A stretch of DNA of 64,000 nucleotides from Pseudomonas sp. KK4 (GCF_001984065.1 NZ_LYVP01000011.1:1-64000), one strand, 5' to 3'. Positions 48,845-58,789 are shown, counted from the first letter of the stretch. Numbers and translations are program-made. Notes: generated by a model from the sequence alone, not told the origin.

Positions 48845-49711
48845 ATGGACATCCGCCATTTCCGCTATTTCCTCGCCGTGGCCCGGCATCGCAACTTCAC
48901 CCGTGCCGCCGAGCAACTGGGGATCGCGCCGCCGACGCTGACCCGGCAGATCCAGGACATGGAAGCGGAGCTGGGCGCGCGGTTGTTCGTGCGCCAGGCC
49001 CGGGACGTCAGCCTGACCGAGGCCGGCGCGGCGTTGATGATCGAAGCCGATGCCACGGTGCGCCAGTTCGAGTCGGCCCAGCGCAATGCCCAGCGCGCCG
49101 GTCGCGGGGAAATCGGTCATATTGAGTTGGGGTATGTCGCGTCGGCGGTGTATTCCGGCCTGCTGCAAAAACAGGTGCAGGGTTTTGCCGGGCAATACCC
49201 GGACGTCAGTCTCAACGTGCGGGAAAGCCCCATGGCCAGCCTGCCCAACATGATCCTCGAGGGGCGTTTCGATCTGGGTTACATCCGCGGCCCCCTGGCC
49301 ATGCCCGAGGGCGTCGAGCAAGTACGTCTGATTGACGAGGGGTTCGTGCTGGCGCTGTCGGTCGACTCCTGGCTCAACCGCTTGCCGACGATCAACTCGG
49401 CGCATCTGCACAACGAAAATTTCATCTTGCCCGAACAGGTCATCGGCACCCTGCAAGTCGCTGCCCGCGGCGGCTTCTCGCCCAGGCTCGGGGCGCAGCC
49501 CGGTGGGTTGGTGGCGGTGATTGCCCTGGTGTCACTGGGGCAGGGGGTGGCGGTGGTGCCGGAGTCGGTGGTCGGCCATGTCAGTTTGCCGAATGTGCTG
49601 TACAAGCCGATCGCCGATTGCGAGGCGTCGTCGTGGCTGGCGTTGATTCATAGACGGTTCGAAAAGTCGCCGGCAGTGAACAAGTACATTGAGCGGGTGA
49701 AACAAGGCTGA
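48845..49711 (+). CDS. LysR-family transcriptional regulator
   Basis: A 288-residue LysR protein with a standard N-terminal helix-turn-helix (FRYFLAVARHRNFTRAAEQL, APPTLTRQIQDME) and an effector domain. It is 103 nt from the divergent MFS gene, its likely target. Effector unknown. Confidence 0.9.
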   Translation: MDIRHFRYFLAVARHRNFTRAAEQLGIAPPTLTRQIQDMEAELGARLFVRQARDVSLTEAGAALMIEADATVRQFESAQRNAQRAGRGEIGHIELGYVASAVYSGLLQKQVQGFAGQYPDVSLNVRESPMASLPNMILEGRFDLGYIRGPLAMPEGVEQVRLIDEGFVLALSVDSWLNRLPTINSAHLHNENFILPEQVIGTLQVAARGGFSPRLGAQPGGLVAVIALVSLGQGVAVVPESVVGHVSLPNVLYKPIADCEASSWLALIHRRFEKSPAVNKYIERVKQG

Positions 49712-49721
49712 GCGCAAAAAT

Positions 49722-49790
49722 CATCGCGAGCAGGCTCGCTCCCACATTGGAATGCGACCCCTTGTGGGAGCGAGCCTGCTCGCGATGGCG
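49722..49790. repeat. REP pair (GCGAGCCTGCTCGCGATGG variant)
   Basis: Two inverted REP units (49722-49746, 49763-49790) in outward orientation, with a GAGCCTGCTCGCGAT core that differs slightly from the main type. Confidence 0.87.
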
Positions 49791-50077
49791 CCTGCAAGAG
49801 CACGCTTGATTACAGATCTTGAAATGATTTTCAGCTGTAGGAATTGTTACTTCCGCCTGTACGATCCAAGTCCTTTTTCCCTTTCAGGACTTGCATGAAC
49901 ACCCTCACGGAGCCCCCCAGTCACCCGTTCCCCTCGCGCCACTGCGCGCGCTTGACGCACGCCAGACACCCAGTCTTTCCGCCTTTGATTACCCCAGACG
50001 CTGCGTCCCCACGGCCCCCGCGCCGCGCCTTGCCGTGCTCGGCATTCTGAATTCACTGACGAGATCGAGACCCTCAT
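49791..50077 (+). promoter_or_regulatory. Long leader of the TerC gene
   Basis: About 290 nt. An AT-rich part (49805-49880) may hold a promoter. A short frame with ATG 49894 (AGGA 5 nt upstream) would encode 52 residues rich in Pro and Arg, ending at 50050. It could be a leader peptide. I looked for a manganese (yybP-ykoY) riboswitch, known before some TerC genes, and did not see its conserved motif. Confidence 0.35.
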
Positions 50078-51637
50078 ATGGAATGGTTAGCCGACCCCAC
50101 CGCCTGGCTGGGCCTGTTGACGCTGATTGTGCTGGAACTGGTACTGGGCATCGACAACCTGGTGTTCATCGCGATCCTCGCGGACAAGTTGCCGCCGGAG
50201 CAGCGCGACCGTGCGCGAATCATCGGTCTGTCCCTGGCGTTGTTGATGCGCCTGGGCCTGCTGGCCAGTATTTCCTGGCTGGTGACCCTGACCCAGCCGC
50301 TGTTCGAGGTGTTCGACAAGAGCTTCTCCGGCCGTGACCTGATCATGCTGTTCGGCGGTGTGTTCCTGTTGTTCAAGGCCACCATGGAATTGCACGAACG
50401 CCTGGAAGGCCATGTCGGCCAGCGCACGTCCAACACCGCCTACGCGTTGTTCTGGCCGATCGTGGCGCAGATCGTGGTATTGGACGCGGTGTTCTCCCTC
50501 GATGCGGTGATTACCGCCGTGGGCATGGTCGATGAATTGTCGGTGATGATGATCGCGGTGATCATTTCTATCGGCCTGATGATCGTCGCCAGCAAACCGC
50601 TGACCCGCTTCGTCAACGCCCATCCGACGGTGATCATGCTGTGTCTGGGCTTCCTGATGATGATCGGCTTCGCGCTGACCGCCGAAGGCCTGGGCTTCCA
50701 CATTCCCAAGGGCTATCTGTATGCGGCCATCGGTTTCTCGATCCTGATCGAGGTGTTCAACCAGATCGCCCGGGCTCGGCGCAAACGCTCGATGCAAGGC
50801 TTGCGACCGATGCGTGAGCGCACCGCCCATGCGGTGATGCGCTTGCTCGGTGGACGCAAACTGGCGGTGGAGGAGGTGGGTGAAGAAATCGCCGACATGC
50901 TCGACAACGGCGAGGCGCCGAACGAAGAACTGTTCGATCGCCGTGAACGGGTGATGATCAGTGGCGTGCTGCAACTGGCCGAGCGGCCGATCCGCACCTT
51001 GATGACCGTGCGCGCCGATGTCGATCACATCGACCTGGCCGATGACGCCGAGACCATTCGTACGCGCTTGATGCATTCGTCCTACTCGCGCCTGCCGCTG
51101 ATTCGCGACGGCGCGGTGGATGAGCCATTGGGCTTTGTGCACAAGAAGGAGTTGCTCAAGGAGGTCCTGGCCGGCAACGAGCCCGATCTGGCCCATCTGG
51201 CGCGCCAGACCATCAACCTGCTGGACAGCTATTCGATCCTCAATGCCCTGGAGCAGATGCGCAAGGCGTCGACTCACATCGCATTCGTGGTCAACGAATT
51301 CGGCGACTTCGTCGGGGTGCTGACCATGACCGACATTCTCGAATCGATCGCCGGCGAATTGCCGGACGCCAGCGAAATCGAAGGGCCGGACGTGATCGAG
51401 GAGAAGGGTGGGTTTGTCGTCAGCGGCGCGCTCAACCTGACCCGCGTCCGCCAGCGCACCGGCTTCGCCGCCGAACCGACCGACGACTACCAGACCCTGG
51501 CCGGGCTGGTGGTAAGCCTGCTGGACCGCCTGCCGATGATCGGTGACAGCCAGGAATGGGAAGGCTGGCGCATGACGGTGATGTCGGTGCAAGAGCGGCG
51601 GGTGACGCGGGTGTTCCTGGCTCGCGTCGACGGGTGA
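50078..51637 (+). CDS. TerC-CBS-CorC membrane protein
   Basis: A 519-residue protein. The N-terminal half has about seven transmembrane helices of the TerC family, with acidic intramembrane motifs [14 protein letters not shown] and [14 protein letters not shown]. Next come a CBS pair (about 305-430) and a C-terminal CorC/transporter-associated domain (about 440-519). Related proteins are linked to Mn or other metal-ion export. It is monocistronic and followed by REPs. Confidence 0.92.
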   Translation: MEWLADPTAWLGLLTLIVLELVLGIDNLVFIAILADKLPPEQRDRARIIGLSLALLMRLGLLASISWLVTLTQPLFEVFDKSFSGRDLIMLFGGVFLLFKATMELHERLEGHVGQRTSNTAYALFWPIVAQIVVLDAVFSLDAVITAVGMVDELSVMMIAVIISIGLMIVASKPLTRFVNAHPTVIMLCLGFLMMIGFALTAEGLGFHIPKGYLYAAIGFSILIEVFNQIARARRKRSMQGLRPMRERTAHAVMRLLGGRKLAVEEVGEEIADMLDNGEAPNEELFDRRERVMISGVLQLAERPIRTLMTVRADVDHIDLADDAETIRTRLMHSSYSRLPLIRDGAVDEPLGFVHKKELLKEVLAGNEPDLAHLARQTINLLDSYSILNALEQMRKASTHIAFVVNEFGDFVGVLTMTDILESIAGELPDASEIEGPDVIEEKGGFVVSGALNLTRVRQRTGFAAEPTDDYQTLAGLVVSLLDRLPMIGDSQEWEGWRMTVMSVQERRVTRVFLARVDG

Positions 51638-51659
51638 TTGTGCGCCACGGCTGAAGGCC

Positions 51660-51788
51660 CTTCGCGAGCAAGCTCGCTCCTACACGGCACGCATTCCAAT
51701 GTGGGAGCGGGCTTGCTCGCGAAAGCGTTGTATCAGCGACAAATTCGCGGACTGATCCACCGCCTTCGCGAGCAAGCCCGCTCCCACA
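51660..51788. repeat. REP cluster (three copies)
   Basis: A single REP (51660-51685) of the GCTCGCTCCTACA type precedes an inverted pair (about 51699-51788) of the main type. Confidence 0.88.
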
Positions 51789-51973
51789 TGTGTTCTGCGT
51801 TGGATGTTCGATCAGGGAACACCCACGCACCATTTGTGAACTCACTACCCGCTGCACGTAGCCAACGGTAGCGCAACGCCACGTTGTCTTTCGGTAACGC
51901 CTTTTCCTCGCTCAACCCCATCTGTTTGATTCAAAACACTTTTCAATCCCCTCTACATTCCCCGCACGACCTG

Positions 51974-51989
51974 TGGCACACTTTCTGCT
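51974..51989 (+). promoter_or_regulatory. Sigma-54-type promoter of the ABC transporter operon
   Basis: TGGCACACTTTCTGCT shows the invariant GG-N10-GC spacing (GG 51975-51976, GC 51987-51988). It lies about 65 nt before the binding-protein gene. The region 51789-52055 otherwise holds no gene. Confidence 0.75.
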
Positions 51990-52055
51990 GTCTGTTCCGT
52001 TGTTACATACCTACTTCCGGTATAGCGGAATAAACATCACCCTGGAGTGCTTGCC

Positions 52056-52904
52056 ATGCATCGCCGTCCTTCCTTGTTCAAAGCGTGTGTATTTCTGTTT
52101 GCAGCGTCTGCTGCTGCCGTGGGTGTGGCCCAGGCGGCGGACAGTAAGCTCGATAGCGTTCTGGCCCGTGGCAAGTTGATTGTGGGCACCGGCAGCACCA
52201 ACGCGCCGTGGCACTTCCAGGGGGCGGATGGCAAGTTGCAGGGTTTCGATATCGATATCGGGCACATCATCGCCAAAGGTCTGTTCAATGACCCGGCCAA
52301 GGTCGAGTACGTGGTGCAGTCGTCCGATGCGCGGATTCCCAATCTGTTGACCGACAAAGTCGACATCAGTTGCCAGTTCATCACCGTGACCGCCAGCCGC
52401 GCCCAGCAAGTGGCGTTCACCCTGCCGTACTACCGCGAAGGTGTCGGCCTGTTGTTGCCGGCCAACAGCAAGTACAAGGAAATCGAGGACATGAAGGCTG
52501 CCGGCGACAGCGTCACCGTGGCCGTGCTGCAGAACGTGTATGCCGAAGAACTGGTGCACCAGGCGCTGCCCAAGGCCAAGGTCGACCAGTACGACAGCGT
52601 GGACCTGATGTACCAGGCGGTGAACTCTGGCCGGGCCGACGCCGCTGCCACCGACCAGTCCTCGGTGAAATACCTGATGGTGCAGAACCCTGGCCGCTAC
52701 CGCAGCCCGGCGTATGCCTGGAGCCCGCAAACCTATGCCTGCGCGGTCAAGCGTGGCGATCAGGACTGGCTGAACTTCGTCAACACCACCCTGCACGAAG
52801 CCATGACCGGCGTTGAGTTCCCGGCCTACGCGGCCTCCTTCAAGCAGTGGTTCGGTGTCGATCTGCCGACCCCAGCCATTGGTTTTCCCGCCGAATTCAA
52901 ATGA
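52056..52904 (+). CDS. Amino-acid-type ABC transporter substrate-binding protein
   Basis: A 282-residue periplasmic protein of the family 3 (His/Gln-type) binding proteins. The signal peptide ends near VAQA (about residue 27). LIVGTGSTNAPWHF and GFDIDIGHIIA open the first lobe. ATG 52056 has CTGGAG about 8 nt upstream. It is the first gene of the operon, so likely driven by the sigma-54 promoter. In view of the downstream PLP enzyme and kinase, the ligand may be D-glucosaminate or a similar polar amino acid. Confidence 0.92.
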   Translation: MHRRPSLFKACVFLFAASAAAVGVAQAADSKLDSVLARGKLIVGTGSTNAPWHFQGADGKLQGFDIDIGHIIAKGLFNDPAKVEYVVQSSDARIPNLLTDKVDISCQFITVTASRAQQVAFTLPYYREGVGLLLPANSKYKEIEDMKAAGDSVTVAVLQNVYAEELVHQALPKAKVDQYDSVDLMYQAVNSGRADAAATDQSSVKYLMVQNPGRYRSPAYAWSPQTYACAVKRGDQDWLNFVNTTLHEAMTGVEFPAYAASFKQWFGVDLPTPAIGFPAEFK

Positions 52905-52951
52905 TCCTGTGACAGCGGGGCGTACGCGCCCCGCTCAAGGTACTGCCGACC

Positions 52952-53614
52952 ATGAACTATCAGTTGAACTTTGCCGCCGTGTGGCGCGATTTCGACACCT
53001 TGCTGGCGGGGCTCGGACTGGGCCTGGAGCTGGCGCTGGTGTCGATCGCCATCGGCTGCGTGATCGGCCTGCTGATGGCGTTTGCTTTGCTGTCGAAGCA
53101 CCGCGCGCTGCGGGTGCTGGCATCGGTGTATGTCACGGTGGTCCGTAACACGCCGATTCTGGTGTTGATTCTGTTGATCTACTTCGCCTTGCCGAGCCTG
53201 GGCGTCCGGCTGGACAAGATTCCCTCGTTCATCATCACCCTGTCGCTGTATGCCGGGGCCTACCTGACCGAAGTGTTCCGCGGCGGCCTGTTGAGCATTC
53301 CCAAGGGCCAGCGCGAAGCCGGCCTGGCGATTGGCCTGGGCGAATGGCAAGTCAAGGCCTACGTCACGGTGCCGGTGATGCTGCGCAATGTGTTGCCGGC
53401 CTTGTCGAACAACTTCATTTCGCTGTTCAAGGACACCTCGCTGGCAGCGGCGATCGCCGTGCCGGAGCTGACCTATTACGCGCGCAAGATCAATGTCGAG
53501 AGCTACCGGGTGATTGAAACCTGGATGGTGACCACAGCGCTCTATGTTGCGGCCTGTTACCTCATTGCCATGATGCTGCGCTATCTCGAGCAGCGTCTGG
53601 CGATCCGCCGATAG
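52952..53614 (+). CDS. ABC transporter permease 1
   Basis: A 220-residue inner-membrane permease of the HisM/GlnP type with about five helices. The loop EVFRGGLLSIPKGQREAGLAIGL contains the EAA motif that contacts the ATPase. It forms the transport channel with the next permease. Confidence 0.93.
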   Translation: MNYQLNFAAVWRDFDTLLAGLGLGLELALVSIAIGCVIGLLMAFALLSKHRALRVLASVYVTVVRNTPILVLILLIYFALPSLGVRLDKIPSFIITLSLYAGAYLTEVFRGGLLSIPKGQREAGLAIGLGEWQVKAYVTVPVMLRNVLPALSNNFISLFKDTSLAAAIAVPELTYYARKINVESYRVIETWMVTTALYVAACYLIAMMLRYLEQRLAIRR

Positions 53615-53622
53615 GAGGCCCC

Positions 53623-54285
53623 ATGTACGAATCCCCCAGTTGGCTGCATGAGTTATGGATTGCCCGCGACGTGTTGTGGCAAGGCTTTCTGACCAGTGTG
53701 CAGTGTTCGGCCCTGGCGATTTTGCTCGGCACTGTGCTCGGCGTTTTCTCCGGCCTGGTGCTGACCTACGGCACGTTCTGGATGCGCGCACCGTTTCGTT
53801 TCTATGTGGACGTGATTCGCGGCACCCCGGTGTTCGTGCTGGTGCTGGCATGCTTCTACATGGCGCCGGCGCTGGGTTGGCAGATCAGTGCATTCCAGGC
53901 CGGAGCCCTGGGACTGACGCTGTTCTGCGGCTCCCACGTCTCCGAGATCGTGCGCGGCGCCTTGCAGGCGTTGCCCCGTGGGCAGATGGAAGCGAGCAAG
54001 GCGATCGGCCTGACGTTCTATCAGGCCCTGGGCTACGTGCTGTTGCCCCAGGCCTTGCGGCAGATCCTGCCGACCTGGGTCAACTCGTCCACCGAAATCG
54101 TCAAGGCCTCGACCCTGTTGTCGGTGATCGGCGTGGCCGAGCTGCTGCTCAGCACCCAGCAGATCATCGCCCGGACCTTCATGACCCTGGAGTTCTACCT
54201 GTTCGCCGGATTTCTGTTTTTCGTCATCAACTACGGCATCGAGTTACTCGGCCGGCACATTGAAAAGCGGGTGGCCTTGCCATGA
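53623..54285 (+). CDS. ABC transporter permease 2
   Basis: A 220-residue permease paralogous to the preceding one. EAA loop: [23 protein letters not shown]. It begins 8 nt after permease 1 and overlaps the ATPase gene start by 4 nt, showing a tight operon. Confidence 0.93.
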   Translation: MYESPSWLHELWIARDVLWQGFLTSVQCSALAILLGTVLGVFSGLVLTYGTFWMRAPFRFYVDVIRGTPVFVLVLACFYMAPALGWQISAFQAGALGLTLFCGSHVSEIVRGALQALPRGQMEASKAIGLTFYQALGYVLLPQALRQILPTWVNSSTEIVKASTLLSVIGVAELLLSTQQIIARTFMTLEFYLFAGFLFFVINYGIELLGRHIEKRVALP

Positions 54286-55076
54286 ACCAGACCCAAACCA
54301 ACGCACAAAACGGCCAACCCTTGCTGGACATTCGCGGCCTGCACAAACGCTACGACAAACTCGAAGTGCTCAAGGGCGTCGACCTGACCATGCAGCGTGG
54401 CAACGTGGTGACGCTGATCGGTTCCAGCGGCTCGGGCAAGACCACCTTGCTGCGCTGCGTGAACATGCTCGAAGAGTTCCAGGGCGGGCAGATCCTGCTC
54501 GACGGCGAGTCCATCGGTTATGACGAGGTCAACGGCAAGCGCGTGCGGCATGCCGAAAAAGTCATCGCCCGTCATCGCGCCATGACCGGCATGGCGTTCC
54601 AGCAGTTCAACCTGTTCCCGCACCTGACTGCGCTGCAGAACATCACCCTGGGTTTGCTCAAGGTGAAAAAACTGCACAAGGACGAGGCGGTGGCCCTGGC
54701 GGAAAAATGGCTGGAACGTGTCGGCCTGCTGGAGCGTCGCGATCACTATCCGGGGCAGTTGTCCGGTGGCCAGCAACAGCGCGTGGCGATTGCCCGGGCG
54801 ATTGCCATGAACCCCAGCCTGATGCTGTTCGACGAAGTCACGTCGGCCCTCGACCCGGAGTTGGTCAGCGAAGTGCTCAACGTGATCAAGGGCCTGGCCG
54901 ATGAAGGCATGACCATGCTGCTGGTGACCCATGAAATGCGCTTTGCCTTCGAGGTTTCCGACAAGATCGTTTTCATGAATCAGGGACGCATCGAAGAGCA
55001 GGGTCCGCCCAAGGAACTGTTCGAGCGCCCGCAGTCGCCGCGGCTGGCTGAATTCCTCAAGAGCACGCGGTTTTAA
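54282..55076 (+). CDS. ABC transporter ATP-binding protein
   Basis: A 264-residue ATPase. Walker [11 protein letters not shown]-loop AFQQFNLFP, signature [14 protein letters not shown], Walker [15 protein letters not shown] and switch His in LLVTHEM. It energises uptake of the amino acid-like substrate. Confidence 0.95.
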   Translation: MNQTQTNAQNGQPLLDIRGLHKRYDKLEVLKGVDLTMQRGNVVTLIGSSGSGKTTLLRCVNMLEEFQGGQILLDGESIGYDEVNGKRVRHAEKVIARHRAMTGMAFQQFNLFPHLTALQNITLGLLKVKKLHKDEAVALAEKWLERVGLLERRDHYPGQLSGGQQQRVAIARAIAMNPSLMLFDEVTSALDPELVSEVLNVIKGLADEGMTMLLVTHEMRFAFEVSDKIVFMNQGRIEEQGPPKELFERPQSPRLAEFLKSTRF

Positions 55077-55105
55077 ACACACCCTTTTCAATCAGGAGAA
55101 ACACC

Positions 55106-55495
55106 ATGAGCATTACGCGTTACGGCACCGGCAGCGCCGCTGCAGGCGGCACGCCTCGCCCTTTCGCCCGCGCCGTTGAGGCCGATGGCTGGCTGCACGT
55201 TTCCGGGCAGGTGCCGGCGGTTGACGGCGAGATCATTGTGGGCGGCATCGTCGAGCAGACTCACCAGACCATGAAGAACCTGATCGCGATTCTCCAGGAG
55301 GCCGGTTATGGCCTGGAAGACGTGGTGCGTGCTGGCGTGTGGCTGGAAGATCCGCGGGATTTCACCAGTTTCAACAAAGTGTTTGCCGAGTACTTCAAAC
55401 CCGAACACGCCCCGGCCCGGGCCTGCGTGCAGGCGAACATGATGGTCGACTGCAAGGTCGAGATCGACTGCATCGCCTACAAGAAAAAGGCCTGA
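55106..55495 (+). CDS. RidA-family enamine/imine deaminase
   Basis: A 129-residue RidA/YjgF-like protein with the conserved Arg in APARACVQANM and E in VEIDCIAY. RidA proteins hydrolyse reactive enamine/imine intermediates made by PLP dehydratases. Its position between the transporter and a PLP enzyme suits that role here: it would speed release of ammonia from the dehydrated amino acid. Confidence 0.9.
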   Translation: MSITRYGTGSAAAGGTPRPFARAVEADGWLHVSGQVPAVDGEIIVGGIVEQTHQTMKNLIAILQEAGYGLEDVVRAGVWLEDPRDFTSFNKVFAEYFKPEHAPARACVQANMMVDCKVEIDCIAYKKKA

Positions 55496-55506
55496 ACCGA
55501 GTCGCG

Positions 55507-55570
55507 CCCATCGCGGGCAAGCCTCGCTCCTACAGGATTTCGTAGGCGCGAGGATTGCCCGCGATGGCGG
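55507..55570. repeat. REP-like inverted pair
   Basis: CATCGCGGGCAAGCCTCGCTCCTAC and its near complement, a divergent REP type with a GCGGGCAAG core, between ridA-like and iclR-like genes. Confidence 0.75.
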
Positions 55571-55631
55571 CCTAACCGCCACCGCGGAACTCTGGGTAAA
55601 CTCCCGGCATTTTTGAAGGGGAACCACTGAC

Positions 55632-56396
55632 ATGACCGAAGACACCATCAAACGTCGGGCACGGGGTCTGGACCGGGCGTTCGATATCCTCGATTTCCTC
55701 AAGGAAATCGGCCAGCCCCTGCGCCCGAACGAAATCGCCAGCGGCATCGGCAGTCCCAAATCCACGGTCTACGAACTGGTGGCCTCGCTGCTGGAGCGAC
55801 GGATCCTGGAGCCGGTGGGCAAGGACGGTCATGTGTACCTCGGCCGCCAGCTGTACTTCCTCGGCCAGGCGCACCTGCGGCATTTCGACCTGACCCGCGA
55901 GGCCGATCACGCCTTGCAGGAGATCGTCAGCCAGACCCACGAAACCGCGCAGATGTGCCTGCTCAACGGGCGCAAATACACGGTGGCGCTGATGAAGGAG
56001 GGCGAACGGCATTTCCGCATTTCCTCGGACATCGGCGAAAACGCGCCGATCCCCTGGACCGCGTCCGGGCGCCTGTTGCTGGCGCACCTGAGCGATCAGG
56101 CGATCATCGACCTGATCGACCACGACGACTTCATCCTGCCCAACGGCGAGCGCCTGCCACTTGAGCAGTTCCTGGCCGAAATACGTCAGGCTCACATCGA
56201 TGGATTTTTTTCCTTCGACAGCGTGGCCGACACCTTCACCCATTGCTTCGCCGCCCCGGTCAAAGACCCCAGCGGCGTGGCCATCGCGACCCTGTGCATT
56301 GTCGCCCCGCGGGCCGATGCCAAAGCCCATTACAACGACTATCGCCGGGTGCTGATCGACAGCGCGAACAGCCTGGCCCGGCGTATCAACGAATAA
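55632..56396 (+). CDS. IclR-family transcriptional regulator
   Basis: A 254-residue IclR protein with an N-terminal winged helix (LDRAFDILDFLKE, SPKSTVYELVASLLE) and a C-terminal effector domain (about 80-250). It is within the operon and probably senses a pathway intermediate such as the imported amino acid or 2-keto-3-deoxygluconate; the ligand is inferred. Confidence 0.92.
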   Translation: MTEDTIKRRARGLDRAFDILDFLKEIGQPLRPNEIASGIGSPKSTVYELVASLLERRILEPVGKDGHVYLGRQLYFLGQAHLRHFDLTREADHALQEIVSQTHETAQMCLLNGRKYTVALMKEGERHFRISSDIGENAPIPWTASGRLLLAHLSDQAIIDLIDHDDFILPNGERLPLEQFLAEIRQAHIDGFFSFDSVADTFTHCFAAPVKDPSGVAIATLCIVAPRADAKAHYNDYRRVLIDSANSLARRINE

Positions 56397-56435
56397 CAGC
56401 GGCTGCTCGCGGCCGCGTGGATGAGGAATCCCATC

Positions 56436-57653
56436 ATGTCTTCTGCCCCAAATACTGCCAACGTCGATAAAGGCGCCGCCCAACTCGGTGCCAGCCTGGT
56501 GCGTGATGTCAGCCTGCCGGCGCTGGTGCTGCATCGCGCGCCGCTGGAACACAACATTCGCTGGATGCAGAAGTTCGTCAGCGACAGCGGCGCGCAACTG
56601 GCGCCCCATGGCAAGACCAGCATGACCCCGGCCCTGTTTCGTCGCCAACTCGATGCCGGCGCCTGGGGCATTACCCTGGCCAGTGCCACGCAAACCCGTG
56701 CCGCCTACGCCCATGGCGTACGCCGGGTGTTGATGGCCAACCAACTGGTGGGCACGCCGAACATGGCGTTGATCGCCGACCTGCTGAGCGATTCGACGTT
56801 CGACTTCTATTGCATGGTCGATCACCCCGACAACGTGGCGGACTTGGGGGCCTACTTCGCCTCCCGCGGCGTGCGCCTGAACGTGATGATCGAGTACGGC
56901 GTGGTTGGCGGCCGCTGCGGTTGCCGCAGCGAGCAGGAAGTGCTCGACCTGGCCAAGGCCATTGCCGCGCAACCGGCGTTGGCCCTGACCGGCATCGAAG
57001 GTTACGAAGGGGTGATCCATGGCGATCACGCCGTCAGCGGCATCCGTGCGTTCGCCGGCTCCCTGGTGCGCCTGGCGGTGCAGTTGCAGGACAGCGGTGC
57101 GTTCGCCATCCCCAAGCCGATCATCACCGCGTCCGGTTCGGCCTGGTATGACCTGATTGCCGAGGAGTTCGAAGCGCAGAACGCCGGTGGACGGTTCCTC
57201 AGCGTGCTGCGCCCGGGCAGTTACGTGGCCCACGACCACGGCATTTATAAAGAAGCGCAATGCTGCGTGCTCGACCGCCGCAGCGATTTGCACGAAGGCT
57301 TGCGCCCGGCGCTGGAAGTCTGGGCCCACGTGCAGTCGTTGCCGGAGCCGGGCTTCGCGGTCATCGCCCTGGGCAAGCGCGACGTGGCCTACGACGCCGG
57401 TCTGCCGGTGCCGCTGCTGCGCTACAAGGCGGGCGTGGTGCCGGCCAAGGGCGACGATGTCGGCGCCTGCAAGGTGACGGCGGTGATGGACCAGCATGCG
57501 TTCATGACCGTGGCGCCGGGGGTTCAATTGCGTGTCGGCGACATCATTTCGTTCGGCACTTCGCACCCGTGCCTGACGTTCGACAAGTGGCGCACCGGGT
57601 GCCTGGTGGATGAGCAGTTGAACGTTATCGAGAACATGGAAACCTGTTTCTAA
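56436..57653 (+). CDS. DSD1-family PLP enzyme (amino acid deaminase/D-threonine-aldolase-like)
   Basis: A 405-residue fold-type III PLP enzyme. The PLP lysine is in APHGKTSMTP (near residue 55). The C-terminal domain keeps the metal ligands of the D-serine dehydratase/D-threonine aldolase family, with MDQHAF and FGTSHPC. Such enzymes dehydrate or cleave D-configured beta-hydroxy amino acids. With RidA upstream and a 2-keto-3-deoxygluconate kinase-like gene downstream, glucosaminate ammonia-lyase is an attractive function. ATG 56436 has GAGG about 9 nt upstream. Confidence 0.85.
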   Translation: MSSAPNTANVDKGAAQLGASLVRDVSLPALVLHRAPLEHNIRWMQKFVSDSGAQLAPHGKTSMTPALFRRQLDAGAWGITLASATQTRAAYAHGVRRVLMANQLVGTPNMALIADLLSDSTFDFYCMVDHPDNVADLGAYFASRGVRLNVMIEYGVVGGRCGCRSEQEVLDLAKAIAAQPALALTGIEGYEGVIHGDHAVSGIRAFAGSLVRLAVQLQDSGAFAIPKPIITASGSAWYDLIAEEFEAQNAGGRFLSVLRPGSYVAHDHGIYKEAQCCVLDRRSDLHEGLRPALEVWAHVQSLPEPGFAVIALGKRDVAYDAGLPVPLLRYKAGVVPAKGDDVGACKVTAVMDQHAFMTVAPGVQLRVGDIISFGTSHPCLTFDKWRTGCLVDEQLNVIENMETCF

Positions 57654-57671
57654 GTCCGAAACCGAGGTGCT

Positions 57672-57783
57672 GCCTTCGCGAGCAAGCCCGCTCCCACAGG
57701 ATGAATGCATTCCAAAGGTGAGAGCCTGCTCCCACAGGATGAATGCATTCCAAGGTGGGAGCGGGCTTGCTCGCGAAGACGGC
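57672..57783. repeat. REPIN with internal duplication
   Basis: Outer REP units in inverted orientation enclose two copies of about 35 nt that share CTCCCACAGGATGAATGCAT. The first copy's REP part is decayed (GGTGAGAGCCTG). Confidence 0.85.
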
Positions 57784-57826
57784 CTGTCAGACACCACACA
57801 TGCATCGGACCGATTGAGAACCCACA

Positions 57827-58762
57827 ATGAACACCATCAACACCCTCGGCCCCAACACCCCGCGCATTGCCCTGATCGGTGAATGCATGATCGAGTTGCA
57901 GCACCGCGCCGACGGCAGCCTGCAACAGAGCTTCGGCGGCGACACCTTGAACACCGCGGTCTACCTGTCCCGCGAACTGGGCGATGGCGGCAGCGTGGAT
58001 TACGTCACCGCGCTGGGCGATGACAGTTTCAGCGACGCCATGTGCCAGAGTTGGGCCGCTGAAAACATTGGCCTGGGCATGGTCCAGCGTTTGCCCGGAC
58101 GTCTGCCGGGGCTGTACTGCATCCAGACCGACGCCGCCGGCGAGCGGCGTTTTCTGTACTGGCGCAATGAAGCGGCGGTGCGCGACTGCTTCACCACCCC
58201 GGCCGCCGAGCCGATCCTGGCGGCGCTGCCGGATTACGACGTGCTGTATTTCAGCGGCATCACCCTGGCGGTGCTGGGTGTGCAAGGTCGGGAAAAGCTG
58301 TTGGAAACCCTGATCGAAGCCCGCCAGCGCGACGCGCGGATCGTCTTCGACAACAACTACCGGCCACGGCTGTGGGCCTCGGTGGAGGATGCGCGGGCGG
58401 CATACCGCAGTGTGCTGCCTTATGTCGACCTGGCGTTGCTGACCGTCGATGACGAGCAGGCGTTGTTCCACTTTTCCGATTGCGACGCCGTGTTCGACGC
58501 CTACGAGCAGATCGGCACCCCGGAAGTGGTGCTCAAGCGCGGTGCCGAGGCCTGTCTGATTCGTTGTGCGGGTGAGTCTTTCGAAGTGCCGGCGCAGAAG
58601 GTCGAGCGGGTGGTGGACACCACGGCGGCGGGGGATTCGTTCAGCGCAGCGTACCTGGCCAGCCGGCTCAAGGGCGGCAGCCCCGTGGAAGCGGCCGAAG
58701 CGGGACATCGGTTGGCGAGTCAGGTGATTCAGGTGCCGGGGGCGTTGATCCCGAAAAACTGA
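57827..58762 (+). CDS. kdgK: PfkB-family sugar kinase, probably 2-keto-3-deoxygluconate kinase
   Basis: A 311-residue ribokinase-fold kinase: GECMIELQ at the N-terminus, FGGDTLNTAVYLSRELG, and the catalytic DTTAAGDSFSAAYLAS near residue 265. The profile fits KdgK, which makes KDPG for the Entner-Doudoroff pathway. It is the last gene of the transporter/deaminase cluster and the main reason to suspect a sugar-acid product from the upstream PLP enzyme. Confidence 0.85.
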   Translation: MNTINTLGPNTPRIALIGECMIELQHRADGSLQQSFGGDTLNTAVYLSRELGDGGSVDYVTALGDDSFSDAMCQSWAAENIGLGMVQRLPGRLPGLYCIQTDAAGERRFLYWRNEAAVRDCFTTPAAEPILAALPDYDVLYFSGITLAVLGVQGREKLLETLIEARQRDARIVFDNNYRPRLWASVEDARAAYRSVLPYVDLALLTVDDEQALFHFSDCDAVFDAYEQIGTPEVVLKRGAEACLIRCAGESFEVPAQKVERVVDTTAAGDSFSAAYLASRLKGGSPVEAAEAGHRLASQVIQVPGALIPKN

Positions 58763-58789
58763 TGCACATCCACTGGACGTCAGCTTTCC

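Noticed and set aside
49894..50050. Short Pro/Arg-rich reading frame before the TerC gene
   Set aside because: It has a fair ribosome site but a biased composition expected by chance in GC-rich DNA. I list it only as a possible leader peptide, not as a gene.
50078..51592. Long minus-strand open frame opposite the TerC gene
   Set aside because: It is a shadow of high-GC coding DNA: His/Gln-rich, no known domain, while the plus strand encodes a clear TerC-CBS-CorC protein. The same applies to long opposite frames over metH, cobN, cysI and the kinases.
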